A stretch of 64,000 nucleotides of DNA from Orychophragmus violaceus (GCA_030180135.1 CM058236.1:48032947-48096946), one strand, 5' to 3'; counted from the first letter of the stretch, positions 21,591 to 33,228 are shown. Translations and numbers: made by a program. The notes: generated from the letters alone by a model not told the origin.

Positions 21591-22388
21591 GGGAGTTTGT
21601 AAAGGGCTTTACTTAGTTGTTTTGAAAGGTTCATGTAAACATAATATTTTATGTTTATGAAATCTAATGATTTCTGGATTATTTTAACTGTGATATAAAT
21701 AATCGTTCCAAAATGATTCATGTCATTATATATGGGCCATCGAAGTACATGAGTAGACTTGATCCTGAAACCCCATATTTAACGAAATGACATAAATCAT
21801 AGTGTCCATAGTCGAAGGTTGTTGAAATTGGAACACCAACAACCACTTGAGACTAGATTGTGTTGAGACTTATGACCAAGTTTCGAGGGGTCATAGATGC
21901 GCGGCATCAAAGTCGACACATAGGTATATGTAGGGGAGCATATGACCGGACATGGCCCGCTGATGAGAACTCTACAAGATATTAATATCTGTGTCATGAG
22001 AGGTTCTCATATACGACTATAGAGTATAGTCCTTAGACCTGAGTTCGCATGCATGTGGCTGCACATGGAGTAATGCGCTTTGATCATTGTCTAACGCTGT
22101 TTCGTAACTGGGAGCTATAAGGACCTTGGTTGGGTGTATTATGAAGTATGTAGTTCATAGTGATGGAACAAGATGGGATTTGTCCCTGCCGTTTAACGGA
22201 GGTAATATCTCTAGGCCAATCGGAGATTTGATAGCTGGTAAGAGAATGGCCATTCCCAAACGGACTTGCCCAAGTCGTTTGCATTGTCAGTATCAAATCT
22301 GGTCCGATAAACATGGTCTGGCTATATAAGGATGACACGCATCTTGCCTTATGCCAGATCGAGATATTAAGACAAAAGGACTAGGGAA
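21591..22388 (+). other. Copia-2 3' noncoding region
   Basis: No gene is seen. It carries the same conserved noncoding blocks as the other copia 3' regions, including the GACTATAGAGTATAGTC inverted repeat. Confidence 0.55.
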
Positions 22389-22458
22389 TGTAGGATTCCA
22401 GTACAATCGGAAGATTGTTGGGAATGTCCTTTGTAGGATTCCAGTACAAGTGGGAGAT
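22389..22458 (+). repeat. Duplicated polypurine tract and LTR start
   Basis: About 43 bp are repeated in tandem: a copy at about 22389-22431 with a degenerate tract (AATCGGAAG) and the first bases of the LTR, then a copy from 22432 with the intact tract AAGTGGGAGA followed by the true LTR start at 22459. Confidence 0.8.
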
Positions 22459-23144
22459 TGTTGGGAATGTCCTGAAATCTACCGTACTATCTCTAGAAAG
22501 TATGATAAATGTCGAGATCAGACATAAGTCATAAATACTGGGTGATCATGATGACTTGCTAGAGTCCGCTCTTGATCTATAAGTTTAGGACTTATTACCA
22601 GTATTGTATGATCCCAAAGGGTCACACACCATAGCTAACGGGAAAGTTAACATGGAATGAATACGGTAAGATGCAAGGCATTTACTGTATTTGTGCAGAG
22701 AGTTGGGCCGTTAGTTTAATCACTTGGGCCCATATCGAGACAAATGACTTGTGTCGATCGACACAAGTGTATGTGTCGGTCGACACAGTTGCGAAACCGA
22801 GACATCGGTTTAGGTTTATGACAGAGTCGATATTTATATGAGTCGTCTTATAATTTCGACTCTAACAGTCTGCGACCTAAAACCTGAGCCGTCTCTCTTC
22901 TCTCTCTGATCAATCCATTGCTTTGGTCTAGCAACCATCCCGGCTTGTAAGAGTGTGGATACTGAAGGAGGAACAGGCATCTGATCTGTTCTAGCTGATC
23001 TCATCATTACCATCCATCAATCCGCTGCAATCTGAAAGGTAATGATCAGGTTTGGTTTTGTGATTCGTTCTGCAAGAACCTAGATCTGAGTTATATGTGC
23101 TAGGTTGCAATCTGTTAATTGAACCATGAACACACATATAATCA
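22459..23144 (+). repeat. Copia-2 3' LTR, missing its end
   Basis: It matches 16100-16785 base for base as far as I can check by eye, then breaks off at ...ATAATC and continues into gypsy gag. The last few bases and the target duplication are lost. Confidence 0.88.
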
Positions 23145-23329
23145 TTAGCCTCACGGAAGGATAGTAACTTCCCCAGAAGAGCAGCATCCAGACCATTACC
23201 CAGGACTGCTCCTGCTGGGTTTCCTGCAGCTTGTTCATGGCTTGCTGAAGTCCCCTTCACATTGGTGGCACTGGCTGCTGATGCAGATCGGATCTTTGCC
23301 TTTGTGACACGACAAAATGACCGCTCCAT
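23145..23329 (-). pseudogene. Ty3/gypsy gag, N-terminal piece
   Basis: On the minus strand the frame starts MERSFCRVTKAK at 23329 and runs about 60 residues, Ala/Ser/Gly-rich, to the Copia-2 edge. It follows an LTR, a PBS and a leader in the right order for a gag start. The longer frame reaching into the LTR (to 22991) is not native. Confidence 0.55.
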
Positions 23330-23572
23330 TCCTTTTTGGCAGCAACTTATTACAAAAGAGAGAAGAGTGAGTCAGATTGCCGTTGAATCTGAACTCACTT
23401 ATCGAAAAAGATAAAAAGAGTTTCGATCTGCGTGGTGCTCTAGATTCTAATTTTTAGAAAAACCCTATTTAAAAGCTTTAACATCCATTTTGAAATCCAA
23501 ATAAAATACACTACCACTACCCGTCTTCCTAGACATGATCAGTTAGACTTAAGCCCCACTCTGATACCAAAT
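23330..23572 (-). other. Gypsy leader and primer-binding site
   Basis: On the minus strand the LTR end is followed by TGGTATCAGAGTGG (plus strand 23556-23569), an initiator tRNA-Met-like PBS, and about 225 bp of noncoding leader before the gag ATG. Confidence 0.7.
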
Positions 23573-24716
23573 TGTAACACTCGTTCCTTAGGATCTTGAA
23601 CATAACCTTTCAACTTCCACATCAACCATCCAAAACCTCGTGAACCACAATCATAACCACATAAATCACAACCTAAAACCCCATAAATTGTCTACTTTAG
23701 TAAAACCAAACTCCAACGTCTTGCAAAAGATCATAAATCTTTTATTGAAAACAAAAAATAACTTAGTCTCAAACATTAAAATAAACTTGAAGAGAATCTT
23801 GCTTCCCAAAACGATGCACCACACCTTATCGTCTACTCCTGAAACTCTTCGGGATTACCTGCAAACAGAGATGGATGAGTAATTTGGATTACTCAGTGTT
23901 TGCAGGTTCTAGGGACCCACAAACTCATCTTCGACCAACACAATATCAAGCACAATTCGTAAACTAATAACATTTTGCAAACGTCGCCCCGAAAGGCACT
24001 CAAATATCAATCAAGACTCCTACTTTTATAAAACTCCCCACTTGTGCTTCATCAAGCTTATTGATCGTACACTCATGGTGCCTATAGTGGCATTCCACTG
24101 TCAGCTCTAACAACCCCACAGCTAAAGTGGCATCCCACCTTTAGTCACGTGCACTACTAGCATCGAGCTCTCCGACTCCAGGGTCCGTCAACACCCTTCT
24201 GACGAAGGACGTACCACTCTGGGCTCGCCATCCTGACAATAAATATGTCCCTTCTCGGTACTTATTCACTACGATAATGAAATAAAGAGTAAACACCATT
24301 CATATAATCATGAAGCGTTTTCGGTTTAGCCATATACTATTCATATCAACGCAAATCAACAACTAAATTTATACGATTCTACCACGAAATTTTGATTAAC
24401 GGAGAACTCTTGTCTCGATATTGAGAAAGAATGAGATAGAGATCACGAACATTCCTCACCTTAGTCTTATATTAGAAAAGCAGATGATATATCTAACGAG
24501 AGAGAGATAAGAAAGGGTTTCACAGAATCAAATCTACAAACGGAGATCGGGTTAGATCGGATTGATAATTGGAGACCAAGATAGATCCGACATATCTAGA
24601 TCTAACCTTATTTTCTAGAAGAACGGAGAATCAGCACTCAAACGAGTGAAGAAAACGATGACTCGAGGTTCGGGTTCTACCGCAGCGATAGGAGGACAAG
24701 ATTAATGGTGAACAGT
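23573..24716 (-). repeat. Gypsy LTR copy 1, lacking its 5' portion
   Basis: The 1,144-bp sequence ends TGTTACA (minus strand) and matches the full LTR at 33560-35021 but stops at ...GAACAGT, where it joins a 59-bp leader piece. The missing 329 bp include the likely TATA region. Confidence 0.8.
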
Positions 24717-24775
24717 ACCACTGCCCATCTTCCTAGACATGTCGGTTAGACTTAAGCTCCGCTCTGATACCAAAT
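24717..24775 (-). repeat. Duplicated leader/PBS piece between gypsy LTR copies
   Basis: This is a second copy of the PBS and first leader bases (compare 23514-23572), placed between two truncated LTRs. The same piece occurs again at 33500-33559. Confidence 0.8.
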
Positions 24776-25653
24776 TGTAACATTCGTTCCTTAGGATCCT
24801 GAACATAACCTTCCAACTTCCACATAAACCGTCCAAAACCTCGTGAACCACAATCATAACCACATAAATCACAACCTTAATCCAATAAATTGTCTACTTT
24901 AGTATTTGCAAACTCCAACGTCTTGCAAAACATCATAAATCTTTTATTGAAAACAAAAAATAACTTAGTCTCAAACATTAAAATAAACTTGAAGAGAATC
25001 TTGCTTCCCAAAACGATGCACCACACCTGATCGTCTACTCCTGAAACTCTTCGGGATTACCTGCAAACAAAGATGGATGAGTAATTTGGATTACTCAATG
25101 TTTGCAGGTTCTAGGGACCCACAAACTCATGTTCGACAGACACAATATCAAGCACAAGTCGTAAACTAATAACACTTTGCAAACATCTCCCCGAAAAGCA
25201 CTCATATATCAATCAAGACTCCTACTTTTATTAAACTCCCCACTTGTGCTTCATCAAGCTTATTGATCGTACACTCATGGTGCCTATAGTGGCATTCCAC
25301 TGTCAGCTCTAACAACCCCACAGCTAAAGTGGCATCCCACCTTTAGGCACGTGCACTACTAGCATCGAGCTATCCGATTCCAGGGTCCATCAACACCCTT
25401 CTGACGAAGGACGTACCATTTTGGGCTCGCCATCCTGACAATAAATATGTCCCTTCTCGGGACTTATTCACTACGATAATGAAATAAAGAGTAAACACCA
25501 TTCATATAATCATGAAGCGTTTTCGGTTTAGCCATATACTATTCATATCAACGCAAATCAACAACTAAATTTATACGATTCTACCACGAAATTTTGATTA
25601 ACAGAGAACTCTTGTCTCGATATTGAGAAAGAAAAAGATAGAGATCACGAACA
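24776..25653 (-). repeat. Gypsy LTR copy 2, left part
   Basis: It matches 23573-24450 closely and is interrupted by Copia-3. Its right part is at 33234-33499. After removing Copia-3 and one target duplication, the LTR-plus-leader unit is 1,204 bp against 1,203 bp for the first unit. Confidence 0.85.
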
Positions 25654-26331
25654 TGAAGGAATGTTTAGATCAATCCTGATTCAATTCTCAGATTCATATC
25701 AACCTAAACATGCGGATCTAGGTTCTTCTCGAATAGAAACAAATGATGATCTCACCTTATACCTGTTTATTGCAGCGGAAAGGGATGGTATGTCAGAGAT
25801 CAAAGAGCCACCGAGAGATAACTCCTCCAGAGGTTCACACACGCACACCGAGCAGGAAGAGGCTGCTAGACCAGGAGGAAATCGGCGCAGAGAGAGAGAG
25901 AGTTTACGGCTAGGGCTCGGGTTTTTTTGTTCAGAAACTCGAGTTTTACCTTATAAAACTTGTCCGATTCCGTTTGGGCCATTTGGCCCAAACACCAATT
26001 AACTAGACGGCATTCGCGCACTGTGTCGACCGATACACCTTGTGTATCGATCGACACACAGTGGCTAAACTGTTTTATTCTCTCTAAGTACAGTAAATGC
26101 CTAGCACTTTTACCGTACTTCTGCTAAACCGTTCCTACACATTTTCCTGTTAGCTTAGGCGTGTGACCCATATGGGATCATATAATAAAGGCAATAAGTC
26201 CAAGACTTATAGATCATGAGCGGACTCTAGCAAGCCATCATGACCCCCAGTATTATATGACTTATGTCTGATCATTGACATACTCTTACTTTCTAGAGAC
26301 AGTACCGAGATTACTGGACACAATTCCAACA
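25654..26331 (-). repeat. Copia-3 3' LTR (left)
   Basis: The ends are TGTTGGAATTGTGTCC (minus strand start) and TTCCTTCA. The polypurine tract complement ATCTCCCACTT follows on the right. A 113-codon plus-strand frame in it is antisense and not supported as a gene. Confidence 0.92.
25950..26061 (-). promoter_or_regulatory. Copia-3 LTR promoter module
   Basis: Palindrome cores at 26026 and 26047 (21 bp) lie about 70 bp upstream, on the minus strand, of the TATA-like TTTTATAAGG. On the element's sense strand the GATC core comes first and the GGTC core second, as in the plus-strand elements. It is repeated in the other LTR at about 32847-32958. Confidence 0.6.
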
Positions 26332-27170
26332 ATCTCCCACTTGTACTGGAATCTCTGTATTCATAATCCTTTTGTCACAATATCTCGATTAGTCATAAGG
26401 CAAGATTGGTGTCATCCTTATAAAGCCTAATCTTGTTCATCGGACTCTGATTCGATACTGACAATCCAAACGACTCGGGACAGTCCGTTTGAGCATGGCC
26501 ATGCATTTTCCAGTATTCAAATCTCCGATTGGCCTAGAGATATTCACTCCATTTATATTGGAGGGACAAATTCCGTCTTGTTCCATCACTGTAAACTACT
26601 CATTTCATAATGTACCCAAACAAGGTCCTTATAACTATCGCAGAACGATAGCGTTAGACAATGATCAAAGTGCATCAGTACATGTGCAGTCACATGCATG
26701 CGAACTCAGGTCTAAGGACTATACTCTATAGTCGTAGTAAGAATCTCTTATGACACAGATAAAAATATCCTGAAGAGTTCTTATAAGCGGGTCTTGTCCG
26801 GTCGTATGTTCCCAAACATACACCTATGTACTGACTTTGATGCCGCGCATCTATGACACACTGAGACTTTGTCATAAGTCACGTACCAATCCAGTCTCAC
26901 ACGGTTGTTGGTGTTCCAATTTCAACAACCTTCGACTAGGGACAGGATGATATAAAACATTTATCAAATATAGGGTCTCATGATCAAGCTAAATGACTTC
27001 GATGACTCAAGATCAAGTCATTTACTTCGATGACCTATAAAATGGTTTATATCACTTTGGAACGATTATTTCATCACAGTTAAAATAATCTTGAAATAAT
27101 AATTTCAATAAACATCTTAAATGTTGTTTCAAGAACATATCCAATAACTAAATAAAGCCCTTTAATAACT
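26332..27170 (-). other. Copia-3 polypurine tract and 3' noncoding region
   Basis: TCTCCCACTT next to the LTR is the polypurine tract complement. The rest is the conserved copia 3' noncoding region, homologous in inverse to 21591-22458. No gene is supported. Confidence 0.6.
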
Positions 27171-29590
27171 CCCACTGAAATTAAGACTACATCTTAATTT
27201 CACTTATCCTACAGCAACAGTCCGCGACTCGTGCTTAGGCCTAAGGAGTGGCTTCGTTAATAGATTAGCAACGTTCTCATTCGTTGAAACTTGCTGATCT
27301 ACTTAACATCTCTGTCATTTATCTTACGGAATAGGTTATACCTATCCTCAAGGTGTTTGGACCTCTGATGTGCAGCTAGTCTCATCTATGCTGGGAATCA
27401 CATCAAGTTCAGTGACGAACTCTTCTTTCCAAACAACCTCTTTCGCCACTTCCCAAGCTGCGAAATGTTCAGCTCAAGTCATTGAGTCAGCAACAGTGCC
27501 TTGCACCGCCAGATAGACACAAGATATAACCGGACTGTGATCGGAAATCATCTTTGTCTATTGGAAACTTGCCTTTCAGACTCTACCGACTCGTAGCACC
27601 TCACTTTCTCCGTAACTCTAGAATTTATCCTTAGTATTTCTCAAATACTTTAGGATATTCTTTACGGCAATCCAGTGTTTCTTTGCTGGATTTGACTGGT
27701 CTTTACTTGTCTTGCTTAACATTAAAGCAACATCAAACAAGTACGTTTCATGGCATACATGATAGATCCAATTGCCGACGCATATGGAATCTTATCCATG
27801 CATTTAAGCTCAGCAGTTATCGTAGGATACTGTATCTTGCTTAACTTAATGCCATGTGACATTGGCATAAAATCCTTCTTGGATTGCTCAAAATGTGTAG
27901 GACTTTGTCAATTTAAGAATCCTGACTTTGTCCTACCAGCTCTTTTGGATCTCTATCTTTAGATCCAAAATCCAAGAACTACGTGGCTTTACCCATGTCA
28001 ATCATTAAACCAACTCCCAAGCTAGTCCTTTACCGACTACAGCGTTGGGACGTTATATCCGAGAATCAGTATGTCATCGACATACACTTTGAGAAATGCA
28101 ATATCGCTCCCACTAATCTATTAGTAAACACACAGTTCCGCTTCGTTCCTGTTCAAGTCAAAACCTTGACTGCTTCAACAGAACGAAGATTCCAACTCCG
28201 ATATGTTTGCTTCCATCCATGAATGGATCGATGAAGCCAACTTACACAAAATGTAATTCTTCGGAGTCTGGGCTCACTTTCGCTTCTTTGAATTTCGCAG
28301 ATTCGTCGCTTTCAATGATCATCAGATCATGCGAACTTTCAATGATTATCAGGTTCAATTAATGACGAGAAATCACTCTCGGATTAGTAACTGATTCATT
28401 CATATCTGCGAACTTCAGGCTCCACAGGTGTAGATTCTACAGAAATCTGTAAATCCTTCCGCTGCTCTCCCTCAATAGGTTAAGCAGCCTCCTGTATTTC
28501 TCGAATTTCTTCGAGTTGTACTTTTACTCCCACTGTTCTTCTTGGAAAGTAACTTCCCTTCTTAGAAAACAGAATGGTCGTAAAAAATACTTTTTACTCC
28601 CACTGTTCTTCTTGGAAAGTAATTTCCCTTCTTAGAAAACAGAATGGTCGTAAAAGTACCGAGCCTTGGTTTCCCTAAGAAAACTTCGAGTTATGCTTTT
28701 ACTCCCACTGTTCTTCTTGGAAAATAACTTCCCTTCTTAGAAAACAGATTGGACGTAAAAGTAACAAGCCTTAGTTTCTCTAGAACAACCAGCGAAGTAG
28801 CACAACTACAAATACTCAGTAAAGACAAATTTGGATCGATTTCAATCCACATTAACGTGGTGTCTTTCAACTGATATTTGTGGAACTATTTCAGCGTAAA
28901 CCTAGATATTTTAGAGCGTTATTCTTAAATAATATCATGGAAGATTCGTGTGACTCATCTTTAATCATTTCTAATAAGATCTGATTCTTTCTCACAGAAA
29001 CACCTTCAGGTTTTCAGGAGAAATGAGCTGTGAAACGATTTCACACTCATTAAGATGATCACACAATCAATGACTTAAGTATTCTCACTCGTGATTTTAA
29101 TCCAGAGTCTTAATACTTTTGTCACTCAGATCTTATACTTCATTCTGGAACTCTTTCGACCATGTCAAAGAATTCCGACTTGTGTCTCATCAAATGAACA
29201 CAGTCACACTCACTGAAGTAATCAGTAGAGACAATGAAGTACAGGAAATTTTCTCTGGCATTACTGCTCATTGGGCCATATACATCAGTATGTTCCAGGT
29301 CCAATAAGCCTTTGGGCTTTTCTCTAGCTCGGCTAAGATAGGCCCTTTACCTTTTGGTCTAGTAAACAGAATTCAAGTCTCATAAGATATTTTATCAAAT
29401 GAGCCCAACAGTCCATGACTATGGGATTTCTGAATCCGACTTACTCTATGTGACCAAGACTTTATGCCAAGAAAAATCAGGTTTAATTCATCAGATTTAA
29501 ACCAATTCGGTATTTATGTTACATTTAGGCACTCTATGGTTTAAGATATAAAACCCATTCCATGAATAGGGTGCTACAATTAATATTTCA
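27171..29590 (-). pseudogene. Copia-3 pol remnant (IN, RT, RNase H)
   Basis: Reading leftwards, pieces of integrase (about 29590-28800), RT (about 28270-27980) and RNase H (to about 27190) align with Copia-2. RT keeps YVDD (plus strand 28073-28084). Stops and deletions are frequent. A local triplication lies at 28512-28765. Confidence 0.7.
28512..28765 (-). repeat. Local triplication with polypurine-like core
   Basis: A segment of 50-65 bp starting CTTTTACTCCCACTG recurs at about 28521, 28591 and 28696. On the element's sense strand each copy holds CAGTGGGAGTAAAAG, similar to the true polypurine tract. Copia-2 has a single copy at the same place. Confidence 0.8.
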
Positions 29591-29743
29591 TTAAGATCAA
29601 AAGAACAAAACTTGTCTTTTATCAAAATGAAAAACATTCAAATTCTTACAAGAAAATGAAAGACAACTCTGCTTAAAGCAGGTACATTGTAGCAATTACT
29701 TAATACAAAACCAAGCCTCAAAGGGATCTATAAGTGAAAAACC

Positions 29744-30838
29744 CTACGGCTGAGGCAGCATCCCAAGCTCCTTCCAGACATGTAGTTTCACTTGCCCTTC
29801 CTTCAACATTCTACTGTTGCTTAGGCTCTGCATATTATCACAAATATCAGTGCCACAACCAGTATCCAATACCTTTAAGGACGTTCTACTGTTGCTTAGG
29901 CTCTGCATATTATCACAAATATCAGCGCCACAACCAGTATTCAATACCTTTAAGGTAGGACTTGAAGTAATAACATGAATACCTGAGGAAGTAGTCTCAT
30001 ACATCAACTTCAATTCCTCATCATCTTCCATGAATTTAATGCAATTTCTCTTCCAATGCCCTGTCTCCTTACAGTAGCAGCACTTACCAACGCAAGAGGT
30101 ATCTGACTCGGGCTCAGAAGACACACGCTTGCCATGATTCAAAATCTGGACAACTTTGTCTTCACCCTTGTCAGCATTAGGTTTAGTAAACCTACCCTTC
30201 TCATTCATGAGATTGTACAGGGTACTCTTCACGTTTGGCTCAACTGTCTTGAGCATATTATGCAGTTCAGTCAGCGTCTTCGTTAAGCCTTTCTTGATAT
30301 AGTTCCTTCTGAACTTATCATAGCTTGACGGCAGTGACTGCAGAATGATCTCAGTTGCCAATTCTTGGCTAACTGGATAATCCAGTTTCCTCAGGTTATC
30401 AATGTAACCCATCATTTTACTGACATGAGGACTCACTGGATGATCATTTGGTAGCTTGCAGCTAGTGAGAGACTTAACCAACCGGTATCTCTCCACTCTT
30501 ATCTGCTCCTGAAATTTCAATTTCAGGCTGCTGATCATCTCTATTGGCGACTCCATGTTCTCATATTGCTTCCGCAAGTCTGAGTCCATGGTAGCCAATA
30601 TCAGACCACGCACATCTACCGCATCATTATAATGCTTATTCCAAGCATCATATACTGCATGAGAAGCATTGGACCCGATCCTCACGGGGAGAGCTCTCTC
30701 AAGGACATAGTCCTTTCTCTCCTGTCTGAGGACTAGCCTCAGGTTCCGCGACCAAGTCAAGAAATTTGATCCGTTCAGCTTGTCCATCTTAAGGACAGAC
30801 CGGATCGAGAAAGTGTTTTGATTGTTTGTGCTAGTCAT
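29744..30838 (-). CDS. gag: Copia-3 Gag with duplicated protease start
   Basis: The 364-residue frame starts MTSTNNQ and is close to Copia-2 Gag through the CCHC knuckle (CCYCKETGHWKRNC) near residue 260. The protease start is duplicated: a 25-residue unit with LNTGCGADIC is followed by another with LDTGCGTDIC, from a 75-bp tandem repeat at 29809-29958. The frame stays open through both. The length is 25 residues longer than Copia-2 Gag for this reason. An acceptor-like TTTTCAG lies two bases before the ATG. Confidence 0.85.
   Translation of the reverse strand: MTSTNNQNTFSIRSVLKMDKLNGSNFLTWSRNLRLVLRQERKDYVLERALPVRIGSNASHAVYDAWNKHYNDAVDVRGLILATMDSDLRKQYENMESPIEMISSLKLKFQEQIRVERYRLVKSLTSCKLPNDHPVSPHVSKMMGYIDNLRKLDYPVSQELATEIILQSLPSSYDKFRRNYIKKGLTKTLTELHNMLKTVEPNVKSTLYNLMNEKGRFTKPNADKGEDKVVQILNHGKRVSSEPESDTSCVGKCCYCKETGHWKRNCIKFMEDDEELKLMYETTSSGIHVITSSPTLKVLNTGCGADICDNMQSLSNSRTSLKVLDTGCGTDICDNMQSLSNSRMLKEGQVKLHVWKELGMLPQP
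29809..29958 (-). repeat. 75-bp in-frame tandem duplication in gag-protease
   Basis: Two 75-bp units, 29809-29883 and 29884-29958, differ at a few bases. Each encodes one aspartic protease DTG-type motif. Confidence 0.9.
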
Positions 30839-30840
30839 AA

Positions 30841-32537
30841 CTGAAAATTAAGATAAAAGGATTTTAGTTAATATGTTCAATATGATTAATCTCGTATTAA
30901 AATTAATATGATTAATCATGCATTATATTCAATAACATCAGTTACCCTCAATAGAATATAATGATTCCAAGATCCACATATAACTAAGATTAAAGTGGGC
31001 CACTGGCCGTCACCCAACCTTAGCTTATATCGGTAAGCCCTATGTCGGCTAATTATATCCGTGATATAACTCTTGGTTGTGAATCTGGGCCCGAGGCCCA
31101 ATCCACTCTGATGTCTCAAGGCCCGGGACTCCCGATGGCCTAGTCAAGAAAACCAGACTATACAGTCATGTAATCATTAATGTCTTGGACTCCCAATGAC
31201 ATTTATGAATCACAAACCGTCTTATCCACGCAAAAGCAGACACCCTCACACTGTAAGGCCATGAATACAATTGAATGGGCTTCGACAGCTGACATAGAAT
31301 GGACAAGACATCCAACGCTTGATATTATTTGAGGTTCGTAGGTTTATTAAAATTTCATTCCCAAAATAGAAGATTACTATTTCGGGAAACTTTCTATTTT
31401 TGGAAAACCTACTATTTTTGGAAACTTTCTAAAATTGGAAACTTTCTAAAACCGGAAACTTTCTAACTTTAGAAATTTCTTAAAATCCGAATCAAGCAAA
31501 TCTAGAAACTTCTATAAAATAAGAAACTTTCTAATTTCAAAATATCGGAAACTTTAATTTAAAATCGACTTTATAATTTTATAAAATAAATTTTAAATTA
31601 ATCTGAAGAAAGACTCAAATAATTGGCCCAATTGTTTTAACTTCTTGGCCCGAGGCCCAAGAATTGGTCCATGTCCAAGACATGACCCAATTGTCCAATT
31701 AAATGACATAACCGGTCTGGTTCATTAAAATTGGTCTAACCAAATTTTAATTACTACGATGACCACAATTGTCAACCGGTTATTTACTAAACCGGATTTT
31801 CTCAATTTATTTGGTCCAACCAAATCAAATTAGAAAATCCTGGTTTAGGCACTAAATCCAATAATTCTTTCGACATTGGATTTCTTGTCCCGGTTTAACC
31901 AGACTTAATAAAATTATTAAATCTGTTTATTAAACCAGGACGAATTAATTTTAATCAAAATTAAACCGAGCCTTAAACCAACCATGTCGATCGATGAACC
32001 AACCGTGTCGATCGATCCATCAACCACATCGGTCGATGCTCTCAGCATCGATCCTGCATCGATCGTGCATCGATCCTGTATCGATCGATGCTCTTACGCA
32101 TGCACGGATCCGAGCCAAAACCCTAACCGTGTCGATCGATGTGCACCAACCGCATCGGTCGATGCACCAATATCGAACCTGCATCGATCCTGTATCGATC
32201 GATGCTTTCACGCGTTAACAGGGTTAGCCGATAGACTGTATCGACCGATCCATGCGATCGTATCGATCGATCCATGCGATCGCAGCCGATTCTCATTCGG
32301 TTGTATCGACCGATCCATCCATTGCATCGATCGATGCAATGCGATCACAGTCGATACTTCTTTATGAAAATCGCAAATTCCAAATCAATATAGCTTGGAT
32401 TTGCGATTTCAAGTGTGTTTAAGGTTCAATTCCTTGTTGCTTAAGTGATTTCTCTTATCAATAGTTGATTCAAAACACTTCTTAAACAAGAAAACAATCC
32501 TAAACATGAATCTAAACAAGAAAAACCAGAACCTAAA
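30841..32537 (-). other. Copia-3 leader with dense palindrome cluster
   Basis: No gene is supported. It contains an AACTTTCTA-type A/T repeat at 31370-31560 and a cluster of about a dozen TCGATCGA-like cores at 31985-32355. A putative intron runs on the minus strand from the donor CAG|GTATAAG in the LTR (GT at 32658-32659) to the AG at 30841-30842. Confidence 0.55.
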
Positions 32538-32549
32538 GCTCTGATACCA
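32538..32549 (-). other. Primer-binding site, initiator tRNA-Met
   Basis: GCTCTGATACCA on the plus strand is the complement of the TGGTATCAGAGC PBS, one base from the LTR. Confidence 0.92.
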
Positions 32550-32550
32550 C

Positions 32551-33228
32551 TGAAGGAATGTTTAGATCAATCCTGATTCAATTCTCAGATTCATATCAAC
32601 CTAAACATGCGGATCTAGGTTCTTCTCGAATAGAAACAAATGATGATCTCACCTTATACCTGTTTATTGCAGCGGAAAGGGATGGTATGTCAGAGATCAA
32701 AGAGCCACCGAGAGATAACTCCTCCAGAGGTTCACACACGCACACCGAGCAGGAAGAGGCTGCTAGACCAGGAGGAAATCGGCGCAGAGAGAGAGAGAGT
32801 TTACGGCTAGGGCTCGGGTTTTTTTGTTCAGAAACTCGAGTTTTACCTTATAAAACTTGTCCGATTCCGTTTGGGCCATTTGGCCCAAACACCAATTAAC
32901 TAGACGGCATTCGCGCACTGTGTCGACCGATACACCTTGTGTATCGATCGACACACAGTGGCTAAACTGTTTTATTCTCTCTAAGTACAGTAAATGCCTA
33001 GCACTTTTACCGTACTTCTGCTAAACCGTTCCTACACATTTTCCTGTTAGCTTAGGCGTGTGACCCATATGGGATCATATAATAAAGGCAATAAGTCCAA
33101 GACTTATAGATCATGAGCGGACTCTAGCAAGCCATCATGACCCCCAGTATTATATGACTTATGTCTGATCATTGACATACTCTTACTTTCTAGAGACAGT
33201 ACCGAGATTACTGGACACAATTCCAACA
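32551..33228 (-). repeat. Copia-3 5' LTR (right)
   Basis: It is 678 bp and apparently identical to 25654-26331, with the target duplication GAACA immediately right. Confidence 0.92.

Larger units (their letters stand above)
16100..23144 (+). mobile_element. Copia-2, near-complete Ty1/copia element
   Basis: Its LTRs are apparently identical over about 685 bp, but the 3' LTR lacks its last few bases and no target duplication is found, because the right edge jumps to gypsy gag sequence. Gag is open and pol is decayed. It is inserted in the gypsy gag gene; the fragment at 23145 is the N-terminal part of the same gag, with some sequence lost at the junction. Confidence 0.88.
25654..33228 (-). mobile_element. 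Copia-3, complete Ty1/copia element, minus strand
   Basis: The two 678-bp LTRs appear identical and the target duplication GAACA lies at 25649-25653 and 33229-33233. It is the youngest-looking insertion in the window and sits inside gypsy LTR copy 2. Gag is open; pol is a relic. Confidence 0.93.

Noticed and set aside
22991..23329. 112-codon gag ORF as one native gene
   Set aside because: Its C-terminal half is translated from the Copia-2 LTR; only 23145-23329 belongs to gypsy gag.
23573..24775. Centromeric or other satellite array
   Set aside because: The 1.2-kb units are LTR plus leader with a PBS, and there are only two truncated units and one full LTR.
25661..26002. 113-codon ORF present in both Copia-3 LTRs
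   Set aside because: It is antisense to the element, duplicated only because the LTR is duplicated, and has no domain I recognise.
31985..32360. CRISPR-like array (short palindromic repeats at regular spacing)
   Set aside because: The repeats are 14-16 bp with 5-7-bp gaps, there are no unique spacers of CRISPR length and no cas genes, and the context is plant retrotransposons.
31984..32367. 127-codon ORF rich in SID, DRC and VDR repeats, and similar ORFs near 9030, 39756, 43610 and 49844
   Set aside because: They are translations of the palindrome pairs. A spacing divisible by three keeps frames open by chance, and they appear on both strands.
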